This document shows, piece after piece, positions 7,410 to 15,105 of a DNA stretch of 32,558 nucleotides; the first letter of the stretch is position 1; each line of letters starts with the position of its first letter. The DNA lies in NCBI GenBank assembly GCA_002412595.1, contig DHVJ01000016.1:1-32558 (forward strand), given 5' to 3'. Below the pieces are notes generated by a model, which was given only the letters and a program-made list of their open reading frames with translations, did not search any database and was not told the DNA's origin. The position numbers and the translations under genes were made by a program. Source of the DNA: Anaerolineaceae bacterium UBA5211. Lineage in GTDB: Bacteria > Chloroflexota > Anaerolineae > Anaerolineales > Anaerolineaceae.

Positions 7410-8182
7410 AAATATTCCTGCTCAAACCTTCGGTGGAAATACCGGCTGTCAATCTGAAAATTGACCGCATAAAAGCTATCCTGAACAAATCCGGGAATAT
7501 AGTGGTAGAACAAGGTCTCAGTAAATATTTTTTCAGTCAAATCATTGCCGAAAAACCGGATGTGGTTTTCAACTTGGCCAGTATATTCGAATGGGAAAAG
7601 ACCATTCACATTCCGGCCATCCTGGAAATCGCCGCTGTGCGCTATACCGGCTCAGGCTTCCTCGCACTTTCCCTGTCGCGCAATCCAACCAAACTGCTGC
7701 CCCTGTTCGAAAAATCTGGGGTTCGGCTGTCGCCCTACAAAGTCCTACCAGCCGCGCAAGCAGTCTCTACTCACAGCCTGCGCTTTCCGCTGGACCTCTG
7801 CCGGGATGGAAACCCGGATAAAATTTACCTGGCAGATGAACAGGCATTAATAAACGCCCTCGAAAAGCTGCCGCAGGAAGAGCAATTAACATTACGAGAA
7901 CATCTTCAGGAAAAAATTCAGAGCGTGTTTATACTCGACTCCACAGTCCTGCCCAATTCAACAGCCCCAGCTCTTCTCCCCCCTGCACTTACAACCTATC
8001 GTCTGCTGGAAGCCCGCGGGCTGATGCGCCTGGATTTTACCATCAGTATCGAACCGGTCTTGGTCAATATCAATGCCGCCCCTGATCCGCTAGAGGAGGT
8101 ATTCTTAAAAGCGGCTTCGTCTGCCGGTTGGGACGAGCAAAAAATCATTCAAACCATTATCGAGCACGCCGGCCGCGATTAG
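7406..8182 (+). CDS. Degenerate ATP-grasp protein, probable pseudo-ligase partner
   Basis: Starting at GTG 7406 inside the stop of the previous gene (GTGA overlap), this 258-residue protein can be aligned by eye with its neighbour: VVFNLASIFEWEKTIHIPAI with the DTCERIHDD region, RYTGSGFLALSLSRNPTKL with HTRTSSFQIALGVNKVRAKL, and ARGLMRLDFTISIEPVLVNI with ARVDMRYNDHTPYVLEI. The key residues are lost: the ATP lysine position falls on Cys132, the metal-binding Glu is Asn221, and the region that carries VEEFIPGREF next door is shortened and unrecognisable. It is likely catalytically dead and may pair with or regulate the intact ligase. It could alternatively be a divergent enzyme with different chemistry. 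Confidence 0.78.
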   Translation: MKIFLLKPSVEIPAVNLKIDRIKAILNKSGNIVVEQGLSKYFFSQIIAEKPDVVFNLASIFEWEKTIHIPAILEIAAVRYTGSGFLALSLSRNPTKLLPLFEKSGVRLSPYKVLPAAQAVSTHSLRFPLDLCRDGNPDKIYLADEQALINALEKLPQEEQLTLREHLQEKIQSVFILDSTVLPNSTAPALLPPALTTYRLLEARGLMRLDFTISIEPVLVNINAAPDPLEEVFLKAASSAGWDEQKIIQTIIEHAGRD

Positions 8183-8225
8183 CGGGTACAATTCAATCCA
8201 TGAATAATTCAATAGAGATGGCCAT

Positions 8226-8684
8226 ATGAACGCAGACGAAATCACCATCCGGCCGATTAGCGCAGATGGCTCAGACTTGGCTCAGCTACTTGAAATCGAA
8301 AAACTTTCCTTTAACCAGACGGATGCCTGGGCACCCGAAGATTTTAATCACTGGTTAAGTGTTAATCCTGATTTCTGCATTGCGGCTGAAGTCGATGGAC
8401 GTGTGGTTGGCAGCATATTCGGCCGCATCCAACGCTACCGCCTGAACATTGGCTCTTGCGCCATACACCCCGACTACCGCCAGCGCGGCATTGCCTCCGC
8501 ATTGCTGCAGGAATTGGGAAAGCGCGCCAAAGCCTTCAGTATCCACCAAATGGACCTGGAAGTTCGCGCCTCCAATACCGGCTCCCAGGCTTTCTGGCAG
8601 GCTATGGGCTTCGAGCAATTCAAAGTCTCGCCCGCCTTCTATCCGGATGGCGAAGACGCACTCTTGATGCACATAAAAATCTAA
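8226..8684 (+). CDS. GNAT family N-acetyltransferase
   Basis: The 152-residue protein has a complete GNAT fold: an acceptor-side N-terminal half (LLEIEKLSFNQTDAWAPEDF), the beta4 strand NIGSCAIHPDYRQRGIASAL whose RQRGIA turn binds acetyl-CoA, and the end VRASNTGSQAFWQAMGFEQF, typical of RimI-like members. The substrate is unknown. It lies 43 bases after the pseudo-ligase gene, in the same direction, and is followed by a strong terminator, so it probably belongs to the same transcript. The ribosome site is weak (GAGATGG). A TACAAT in the gap could be an internal -10 box. Confidence 0.9.
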   Translation: MNADEITIRPISADGSDLAQLLEIEKLSFNQTDAWAPEDFNHWLSVNPDFCIAAEVDGRVVGSIFGRIQRYRLNIGSCAIHPDYRQRGIASALLQELGKRAKAFSIHQMDLEVRASNTGSQAFWQAMGFEQFKVSPAFYPDGEDALLMHIKI

Positions 8685-8712
8685 ACAAAACAATAATCGC
8701 CTAAAATCCATC

Positions 8713-8740
8713 CAGCACTTCTGAGAAGTGCTGTTTTTTT
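8713..8740 (+). terminator. Rho-independent terminator
   Basis: A perfect 9-bp stem (CAGCACTTC and GAAGTGCTG) with a TGA loop is followed by seven T. It closes the ATP-grasp/GNAT unit 28 bases after the stop. Confidence 0.95.
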
Positions 8741-8870
8741 ATCTATCTCTCATTAACATAAGCCGAATTATTCCAGCACCACTTACTGCCCTGCCTCAAT
8801 CGCATTGAAACACAACCTTGAATAATAGTGTAATAGTGCCAAATGGTTCGAATTTCTAACAGAAAATAAA

Positions 8871-8899
8871 TTGAATTCAATCTTGAAAAGTGCTTTAAT
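8871..8899 (+). promoter_or_regulatory. Candidate promoter of the first sugar ABC operon
   Basis: TTGAAT (8871-8876) and TTTAAT (8894-8899) are 17 bases apart. AAAGTGCTTT at 8887-8896 overlaps the -10 box and resembles the core AAGCGCTT of the LacI-type operator at 22537 (seven of eight). Confidence 0.45.
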
Positions 8900-8943
8900 G
8901 AATCTACAACTCAAATAGGTGCGCTATGAGAGTCACACATAAG

Positions 8944-8952
8944 GGAGGTGAT
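8944..8952 (+). promoter_or_regulatory. Orphan extended Shine-Dalgarno in the leader
   Basis: GGAGGTGAT is a nine-base match to the complement of the usual 16S rRNA 3' end, stronger than the site actually used by the gene (AGGAG before 9018). No start codon lies at a usable distance behind it. A matching element lies at 21171-21181 before the second binding-protein gene. Confidence 0.5.
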
Positions 8953-9017
8953 TTTAAAGCAAATAGTCTTTTGTATTTAAATATGTATTGCAAAACATTT
9001 GTGAACAGGAGAGAAAA

Positions 9018-10403
9018 ATGACCAAAAAGTTGTTTTCACTATTGAGCATATTGTTAATTGCAGCATTTGCCCTGGCTGCATGTGCAACCACAGACACCGC
9101 AGCGCCCTCGGCTGCTGAACCGGCAGCTGCAGATACTGGAGCGGAGACCTCAACCTCCGGTGGTGAAGTTTATTACCTGAATTTCAAACCTGAAGTCTCC
9201 GAGATTTATGATGAAATTGCTAAAGCCTACAAAGAAGAAACGGGCGTAACGCTCAAAGTGGTCACGGCCGCCTCTGGAACCTACGAACAGACCCTAAAAT
9301 CAGAAATCGCCAAATCCGATGCACCTGTTTTATTCCAGATCAACGGACCCCGCGGTTATGCCAATTGGGCGGATTATTGTGCGGATTTAAAGGATACCGA
9401 GTTGTATCAGCATCTTTCCGATAAAACCCTGGCAGTTACCGTGGGCGACGGCGTTTACGGCATTCCCTATGTTGTAGAAGGTTACGGCATCATCTACAAC
9501 AATGCCATCATGGATAAGTACTTTGCGCTGGATGGCGCCAAAGCGACCTCCACGGCCGAAATCAACAATTTCGCCACGCTGAAAGCAGTGGTTGAGGACA
9601 TGACCGCCAAGAAAGACGAGTTAGGGATCAAGGGTGTCTTTTCTTCCACCTCGCTGAAACCCGGCGAAGACTGGCGCTGGCAGACTCACCTGGCCAATGT
9701 CCCCATTTTCTACGAGATCCGGGACAACAACCTCGACATTAAAGATACTGAAGCGTTCAGGGAAATCAAATTCCAGTACTCGGATAATTTCAAGAATATC
9801 TTTGACCTCTATATCAACAATTCAACGGTCGAGCCGACTTTGCTCGGCAGCAAAAGTGTGGATGATTCCATGGCCGAATTTGCTCTGGGTCAATCCGCCA
9901 TGGTGCAGAATGGCAACTGGGCCTGGGGGCAGATCTCCGGCGTGGACGGCAATGTAGTGCAGGCGGAAGATGTCAAATTCCTGCCGATTTACACAGGCGT
10001 GTCCGGTGAGGAAAATCAGTCCATATCTGTTGGTACTGAGAACTTCTTCGCCATCAATTCGCAAGCCTCTCCCGAGAAGCAGAAACTTGCTGCCGATTTC
10101 ATCTACTGGCTGTACAGCAGTGACACCGGAAAAGCTTTCGTGACCAATGACCTGAAATTCATTGCGCCATTCGACACCTTTACCGAGGAAGAAAAACCGA
10201 CCGATCCATTGGCAAAGAGTTTGCTCAGCTATATGAGCAATACCGATTTATATAACGTGGCCTGGGACTTTGTCGTCTTCCCCAGCCAGACCTTCAAGGA
10301 CAATTTCGGAGGCGCTTTGCTGCAATATGCGCAAGGCACCATGCAATGGGATGATGTCAAGCAATTGATGATCGAACAGTGGAAAATTGAAGCCAATAAA
10401 TAA
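9018..10403 (+). CDS. Sugar ABC transporter substrate-binding lipoprotein 1
   Basis: The start at 9018 follows AGGAGAG and gives 461 residues beginning MTKKLFSLLS. The signal ends in lipobox LAAC (Cys22), followed by an Ala/Thr/Pro-rich linker to about residue 48. The mature part reads like a family 1 extracellular solute-binding protein for oligosaccharides: VYYLNFKPEVSEIYDEIAKAYKEETGV at the N-lobe, YGIPYVVEGYGIIYNN at the hinge, ALGQSAMVQNGNWAWGQI, and FAINSQASPEKQKLAADFIYWLYSS near the end. It captures sugar outside the membrane and delivers it to the two permeases that follow. The exact ligand is not readable. No ATPase gene is nearby. Confidence 0.94.
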   Translation: MTKKLFSLLSILLIAAFALAACATTDTAAPSAAEPAAADTGAETSTSGGEVYYLNFKPEVSEIYDEIAKAYKEETGVTLKVVTAASGTYEQTLKSEIAKSDAPVLFQINGPRGYANWADYCADLKDTELYQHLSDKTLAVTVGDGVYGIPYVVEGYGIIYNNAIMDKYFALDGAKATSTAEINNFATLKAVVEDMTAKKDELGIKGVFSSTSLKPGEDWRWQTHLANVPIFYEIRDNNLDIKDTEAFREIKFQYSDNFKNIFDLYINNSTVEPTLLGSKSVDDSMAEFALGQSAMVQNGNWAWGQISGVDGNVVQAEDVKFLPIYTGVSGEENQSISVGTENFFAINSQASPEKQKLAADFIYWLYSSDTGKAFVTNDLKFIAPFDTFTEEEKPTDPLAKSLLSYMSNTDLYNVAWDFVVFPSQTFKDNFGGALLQYAQGTMQWDDVKQLMIEQWKIEANK

Positions 10404-10423
10404 ACAATAGATTGGACCATAAA

Positions 10424-10455
10424 TTTCCCCAGCACCGATATCGGTGCTGGGGAAA
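10424..10455 (+). promoter_or_regulatory. Intercistronic hairpin after binding-protein gene 1
   Basis: Perfect 15-base arms 10424-10438 and 10441-10455 (TTTCCCCAGCACCGA) meet almost without a loop. No T-run follows. Such hairpins often protect the 3' end of the abundant binding-protein mRNA and reduce readthrough into permease genes. Confidence 0.75.
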
Positions 10456-10503
10456 CTGAAATTTTTGAACATCAACTGATACAGTCTTTAGCAGGAGGTC
10501 CCA

Positions 10504-11349
10504 ATGCAAAAAATGGCTAAAAAATATTATGCATTTTTTACCCTGCCGACCATGATCGCGTTCGTTATTGCATTTTTAATCCCATTCATACTTGGCATAT
10601 ATCTTTCTTTTACCAAATTCACAACCGTGACCAACTCACAATGGGTCGGCTTGAGCAATTATATTCACGCTTTTACGGACGATAAAAACTTTCTGAATGC
10701 CATCATATTTACCGCGAAGTTCGCGCTGGTTTCCGTGGTGTTGATCAACATTTTTGCATTCACGCTTGCGCTTCTTCTCACCCGCACGATTAAAGGAACA
10801 AATATCTTCCGTACGGTATTTTTCATGCCGAACCTGATTGGCGGTATTGTTTTGGGTTATATCTGGCAGCTGATCATTAACGGCATTCTCATTAATTTTG
10901 GTGTGGACATTACCTATAGCGCCACGTATGGTTTTTGGGGCTTGGTGGTGCTGATGAACTGGCAGATGGTTGGGTACATGATGATCATCTATATTGCCGG
11001 TATCCAAGGCATCTCCTCTGAACTGATTGAAGCCGCTGAAATTGACGGCGCCAATTCCTGGCAAATTCTGAAAAGCATAACCATTCCCCTGGTCATGCCG
11101 GCCGTCACCATTTGTACTTTTCTCACAGTGACCAATTCATTTAAATTATTTGATCAAAACCTCGCCCTTACTGCAGGGGCGCCGGCCAGATCATCCTCTA
11201 TGATCGCGCTGGATATTTTTAACACTTTTTACGGCAGCATGGGATACGAAGGCGTAGGTCAGGCGAAAGCTGTCATGTTCTTCCTGGTTGTCGCTAGCAT
11301 CGTATTGCTGCAGTTGCGTTATTCCAGAAGCAAGGAGACAGAAATCTGA
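10504..11349 (+). CDS. Sugar ABC transporter permease, MalF type
   Basis: The 281-residue protein starts five bases after AGGAGG. It has six membrane segments, beginning with FFTLPTMIAFVIAFLIPFILGIYLSF cut by short charged turns, and the EAA loop at about residues 176-197 (ELIEAAEIDGANSWQILKSI), which docks on the ATPase. It forms half of the channel for sugar import, together with the next gene product. The usual long MalF periplasmic domain is absent, as in most oligosaccharide importers of this class. The gene overlaps the next by one base (TGATG). Confidence 0.95.
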   Translation: MQKMAKKYYAFFTLPTMIAFVIAFLIPFILGIYLSFTKFTTVTNSQWVGLSNYIHAFTDDKNFLNAIIFTAKFALVSVVLINIFAFTLALLLTRTIKGTNIFRTVFFMPNLIGGIVLGYIWQLIINGILINFGVDITYSATYGFWGLVVLMNWQMVGYMMIIYIAGIQGISSELIEAAEIDGANSWQILKSITIPLVMPAVTICTFLTVTNSFKLFDQNLALTAGAPARSSSMIALDIFNTFYGSMGYEGVGQAKAVMFFLVVASIVLLQLRYSRSKETEI

Positions 11350-12185
11350 TGAAAACGAAAAATCGTCTGCGGGATAACATTTCCATTATCTTTCTATTGA
11401 TTCTCGCATTATTATTCCTGGCTCCGATATTGATTGTGTTGATGAATTCTTTCAAAGGTAGATTCTTTATTTCGGACTCGCCCTTTGCCCTGCCGAACGC
11501 AGATACCTTCGTTGGACTCAAGAACTATACTTCCGGCATCGCCAAGACCGGTTTTATTCAAGCCTTTGGCTATTCACTCTTCATCACCGTCTTTTCAGTC
11601 GCGGCGATTGTGCTCTTTACCTCTATGACCGCCTGGTGCATCACGCGTGTAAAATCCAAAGTCAGTACGATTATTTATTACCTTCTGGTAGCTTCCATGA
11701 TTGTTCCGTTCCAAATGGTCATGTTTACCATGTCAAAAATGGCCAACATCATGCATTTGGATAATCCAGTCGGGATCATTCTGATTTATCTCGGATTTGG
11801 AGCCGGACTTTCCGTGTTCATTTTCAGCGGTTTCATTAAGAACATCCCGCATGAAATTGAAGAAGCCGCCACGATTGACGGTTGTAACCCTATCCAGCTT
11901 TTCTTTTTAATCGTCTTTCCAATTCTTAAACCAATCAGTATTACCGTCGCAATTTTGAATGCCATGTGGATCTGGAATGACTATCTGCTGCCTTATCTCG
12001 TGATTGGCAGCAACTACCGTACCATCCCGATTGCGGTCCAATATTTGCAGGGGGGATACGGCAGCCGCGACATGGGCGCCATGATGGCCATGCTTGTTTT
12101 GGCGATTATCCCCATTGTTATCTTCTACCTGACCCTTCAAAAACATATTATCAAAGGGGTGGTTGCCGGAGCAGTTAAAGGGTAA
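11349..12185 (+). CDS. Sugar ABC transporter permease, MalG type
   Basis: This 278-residue second permease has six predicted membrane spans, an N-terminal span with the MalG-like pattern LAPILIVLMNSFKGRFF, and the EAA loop EIEEAATIDGCNPIQLFFLI at about residues 169-188. The stop of the previous gene and this ATG share one base, so translation is probably coupled. A perfect hairpin without a T-run follows the stop. With the two genes before it, it makes a complete importer apart from the ATPase, which must be a shared MsmX-type protein encoded elsewhere (inference from its absence here). Confidence 0.95.
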   Translation: MKTKNRLRDNISIIFLLILALLFLAPILIVLMNSFKGRFFISDSPFALPNADTFVGLKNYTSGIAKTGFIQAFGYSLFITVFSVAAIVLFTSMTAWCITRVKSKVSTIIYYLLVASMIVPFQMVMFTMSKMANIMHLDNPVGIILIYLGFGAGLSVFIFSGFIKNIPHEIEEAATIDGCNPIQLFFLIVFPILKPISITVAILNAMWIWNDYLLPYLVIGSNYRTIPIAVQYLQGGYGSRDMGAMMAMLVLAIIPIVIFYLTLQKHIIKGVVAGAVKG

Positions 12186-12212
12186 GTGTCTAAACCATAC
12201 GGGAAATAAACT

Positions 12213-12247
12213 TGAGAATCTCTCAATGAAAAATTGAGAGATTCTCA
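12213..12247 (+). terminator. 15-bp perfect hairpin after the first ABC operon
   Basis: Arms 12213-12227 and 12233-12247 (TGAGAATCTCTCAAT and its complement) enclose GAAAA. There is no T-run, so it may be a weak terminator or a 3'-end protecting structure. Confidence 0.65.
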
Positions 12248-12337
12248 GTATTAATTGGCATATACCGTGGTTAATTTGTAAAATTCCATGCCTGAAAAAC
12301 GGATGCAAACGCCTGCGATTATGGATATACTGGGCTC

Positions 12338-13393
12338 ATGTTAAAACTTCCACCTGAGTCCACGATGTATCAAGCTTTCATGGAACGTGATTCCAGTTTT
12401 GAAGGCATCTTCTATGTAGCCGTTAAAACCACCGGTATTTTCTGCCGGCCTACTTGCTCGGCCCGGAAACCCAAGCGCGAAAACATCGAATATTTCTCCA
12501 ACCCGTCTGAGGCGCTGCTGGCCGGCTACCGGCCCTGCAAGCGCTGCCAGCCCATGGACGCTTTGCCAAACCGGCCGGACCTGATCGAGCGCCTGACAGA
12601 AGCGGTAGAGCTGGCACCCGCCCGCCGCATCAGCGACCGCGATCTGCGCGAAATGGGTATCGATCCTTCCACCGCCCGGCGCCAGTTCCAGCGCTTCTTT
12701 GGCATGACCTTCCAGGCCTACCAGCGTTCCCGCCGCATGGGCCTGGCCCTGCACGAAATCCGCGCCGGCCAACCGGTAATCGCAGCCCAGCTCAACCAGG
12801 GCTTCTCTTCCGCCAGCGGCTTTTGGGAGACTTTTAAACACGTATTCGGCGCACCTCCCAGCCAATCGCATGCGGTCAACGTCCTGCAGGCCAAATGGAT
12901 CGACACGCCCCTGGGAGCGATGCTGGCGCTGGCCGACCAGGCATCGCTCTATTTGCTGGAATTTGTCGATCGGCGCGCGTTGGAAAACGAGGTGCTGGCC
13001 TTGCGCCGCCGTACCCGCAGTTATATTGTGCCGGGCGAAAGCCCTGTCCTGGTCCAGGTTGTGGCCGAACTGGAAGCTTATTACAACGGGAAAAGCCTGG
13101 CCTTCAACACACCCCTGTCCCTGGTCGGCTCGCCCTTCGAGCAGTCCGCCTGGCAGCTGCTGCAAACTATCCCTCCCGGTCAGACCCGTTCCTATGGCTG
13201 GATGGCCGAGCAGCTCGACAAACCCGGTGCCGCACGTGCGGTGGGTCAAGCCAACGGCCGCAACCATCTGGCCATCATCATTCCCTGCCACCGCGTCATT
13301 CGCGCGGACGGCAGCCTGAGCGGTTACGGCGGCGGCATATGGCGCAAACGCTGGCTGCTGGAGCATGAAAAAGAGGCTTTGACTGCCCATTAA
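12338..13393 (+). CDS. ada: Ada: methylated-DNA repair protein and AraC-type regulator
   Basis: The 351-residue protein is a full-length Ada. The N-terminal domain holds the four zinc cysteines FCRPTC (Cys36, Cys40) and PCKRC (Cys67, Cys70); Cys36 corresponds to the phosphotriester methyl acceptor. An AraC-type DNA-binding region covers about residues 85-175 (LREMGIDPSTARRQFQRFFG, ALHEIRAGQPV). The C-terminal methyltransferase domain carries IIPCHRVI with acceptor Cys317 for O6-methylguanine. Methylation of the N-domain normally turns the protein into an activator of alkylation-repair genes. No second repair gene is next to it. The ribosome site before the ATG is poor. Confidence 0.96.
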   Translation: MLKLPPESTMYQAFMERDSSFEGIFYVAVKTTGIFCRPTCSARKPKRENIEYFSNPSEALLAGYRPCKRCQPMDALPNRPDLIERLTEAVELAPARRISDRDLREMGIDPSTARRQFQRFFGMTFQAYQRSRRMGLALHEIRAGQPVIAAQLNQGFSSASGFWETFKHVFGAPPSQSHAVNVLQAKWIDTPLGAMLALADQASLYLLEFVDRRALENEVLALRRRTRSYIVPGESPVLVQVVAELEAYYNGKSLAFNTPLSLVGSPFEQSAWQLLQTIPPGQTRSYGWMAEQLDKPGAARAVGQANGRNHLAIIIPCHRVIRADGSLSGYGGGIWRKRWLLEHEKEALTAH

Positions 13394-13427
13394 GCTTCTT
13401 ACTTGAATGCAAGAATGGATTACCAAA

Positions 13428-13568
13428 GCATCCCTTGGTTGATTTTCTAGGAGGAAAGTCCAAGGGATGCGGCATCGGGGTGAGGTTAAGTGATGAGATA
13501 AATATTTCCCGGTGCAGGAAATCTGGCCAGCCAATCTGTATTAGAGCAGTCAAGGCTGGCCATTTTTT
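13428..13568 (+). ncRNA. Candidate structured RNA: three hairpins, last one a terminator
   Basis: Three consecutive hairpins are visible. The first pairs 13428-13438 with 13460-13470 (GCATCCCTTGG, perfect) and has an inner TTTCT/GGAAA helix. The second pairs 13472-13480 with 13507-13515 (nine pairs including two G-U). The third is the terminator stem at 13524-13562 plus a T-run. It may be the ada 3' untranslated region or an independent small RNA; a -35-like TTGACT is at 13379 but the -10 is weak. It matches no RNA class that I recognise. Confidence 0.45.
13524..13568 (+). terminator. Rho-independent terminator after ada
   Basis: TGGCCAGCC (13524-13532) pairs perfectly with GGCTGGCCA (13554-13562), followed by six T. 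The 21-base loop is long. It lies immediately before the stop of the converging lipoprotein gene. Confidence 0.75.
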
Positions 13569-13572
13569 AACA

Positions 13573-15105
13573 CTAATTCAAAGGCTTCAGATATCCGCCT
13601 CCACTCAATTCATAAATCCGCCCGCGCAAATATACGTTGGCATTCTTGTTATAGTAAACCGTAAAGCCATTGCCGGTGATATTGCTGACTTCAGTATCCG
13701 AAATACCGTCCTCATCATTCAGCTTGGTCAGATAAGAATCCGCGGTAACGGTCCAGGTGCTGCTCTCATCCAAAGTCAGATTGACCACGCGCCCTTCGTT
13801 GCTGGTGCTGATTGCACCAATAAGGTTTGAGCCGTTTACCAGCTCCAAAGTGACTGAGCTGGCTGCGTCGGCTACTATGTCACCGCTCAGCGTTTGATTT
13901 TCAGCCCTCAAGGTAAGCTCACCGCCGGTGGAATATTTATCGTTTGCTAAGGCAACCGCTTTAATCAATGTTCCGGACGCTGTGCTGAGTTCCGCATCAC
14001 TCAATTCAATCTTGCCTTCCGAATCCGCGGCATAGAACAACGCACCGTTGCTGCCGGTATATGCCAGTGAACCGCCTTCCATGCTGAAACTGCCCTGGCC
14101 GCTATCCACCTTGGTGGAGCTGCTGGGGTAGAACTGCACCGCGCCGCCATCGCTGACGCCCGAGGTGGCGTTCACATCCACCATGCTGATCGATCCTGCC
14201 CCTTCAATGGCTGCAACCGAAGAAGCATCCGCTGAAAGTGTAGTCCCATTCAGGTTGATCGTATCGGTAGAGTAAACTGCTGCCGAGCTCGTTCCGCTGG
14301 TGGTCGCGCTGCCGCCCTCGACGGTGATGCTGCCGCCATCGCTGCCGGTGGCAATGGCCGGGGACTTGTAGCCCGAAGTACTGATGTCTGAATCAGTCAC
14401 CGTCATAACAGCCGCCTCGCTCACCATCACACCGCGCGCGTAATCACCGCTGGTTTCGATGGATTCTTCCAAGACCGTGCCTGCGGTTTCTTCACCAGTG
14501 GCAAACACGCCCGTGGCGCCTTTACCGCTGGTGGCAACACTGCCGTACAGCACCCTAAGTACGCTGCCTTCCTCGCCCAGCAAAGCCGCATTCTGTCCAT
14601 AACGGGCGCTGTTGTTGACTGAACTGGTATCACCGCTGGTGGTAACAGCGATGTTTCCGATTGTCAGATTGCCTTCATTGGTAATCAGGGCTGCACTGGT
14701 ATCATCTTCAGTGGAGTCAATGTCTTCATCAGTTTTGTTGAAAGTTTTCTTGGCCACGTTCAATACTGCGTTGATATTCAATTCGGATACAGCATCGGTG
14801 GATTCCTCATCCGGGGTAGCCGTGGGCGCGATGGTCGCGCTAGCTTCCGCAGCAGCGATTTCTTCCATTACGGGTGCTGCGCCCTCAGGCGGCTGTGCAC
14901 CAGGTGTACCTTCCGGCATCGTGCCTTCGGGCATTCCTTCAGGTGCGCCTTCCGGCGGCATCGCCTGGCCGTCGGCCGGAGCAGAAACATTTGCATTAGC
15001 ATCACTCGGAACAGCGGTGCTGGATGCGGACGCCGAACACGCACTCACCAGGATGGTCAGGATAATTACCAGTGAATAAACGATGCTGCCTTTTTTATTG
15101 ATCAT
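13573..15105 (-). CDS. Beta-helix-like surface lipoprotein
   Basis: An in-frame ATG at 15117 exists, but GGAG six bases before the ATG at 15105 favours a 510-residue protein starting MINKKGSIVYS. A lipobox LVSAC anchors it at Cys23. Residues about 40-75 form a PEG-rich linker (APEGMPEGTMPEGTPG). From about residue 125 on it consists of many short irregular repeats rich in Ser, Thr, Gly and Ala (VTTSGDTSSV, SVATSGKGATGVFA, SIETSGDYARGVMV, SATTSGTSSAAVYS), with a recurrent TSG, as in right-handed parallel beta-helix proteins. The end is STWTVTADSYLTKL...YLRGRIYELSGGGY. It is probably exposed on the cell surface; ligand or substrate unknown. It is monocistronic. Confidence 0.85.
   Translation of the reverse strand: MINKKGSIVYSLVIILTILVSACSASASSTAVPSDANANVSAPADGQAMPPEGAPEGMPEGTMPEGTPGAQPPEGAAPVMEEIAAAEASATIAPTATPDEESTDAVSELNINAVLNVAKKTFNKTDEDIDSTEDDTSAALITNEGNLTIGNIAVTTSGDTSSVNNSARYGQNAALLGEEGSVLRVLYGSVATSGKGATGVFATGEETAGTVLEESIETSGDYARGVMVSEAAVMTVTDSDISTSGYKSPAIATGSDGGSITVEGGSATTSGTSSAAVYSTDTINLNGTTLSADASSVAAIEGAGSISMVDVNATSGVSDGGAVQFYPSSSTKVDSGQGSFSMEGGSLAYTGSNGALFYAADSEGKIELSDAELSTASGTLIKAVALANDKYSTGGELTLRAENQTLSGDIVADAASSVTLELVNGSNLIGAISTSNEGRVVNLTLDESSTWTVTADSYLTKLNDEDGISDTEVSNITGNGFTVYYNKNANVYLRGRIYELSGGGYLKPLN

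Noticed and set aside
13449..13459. GAGGAAAGTCC as part of an RNase P RNA
   Set aside because: Only this short motif matches; the surrounding structured region is about 140 bases and lacks the other conserved RNase P regions.
12341..13534. Long minus-strand open frame opposite ada
   Set aside because: It mirrors the GC-rich codons of ada, has no ribosome site or family-like motifs, and ada has intact catalytic motifs on the other strand.
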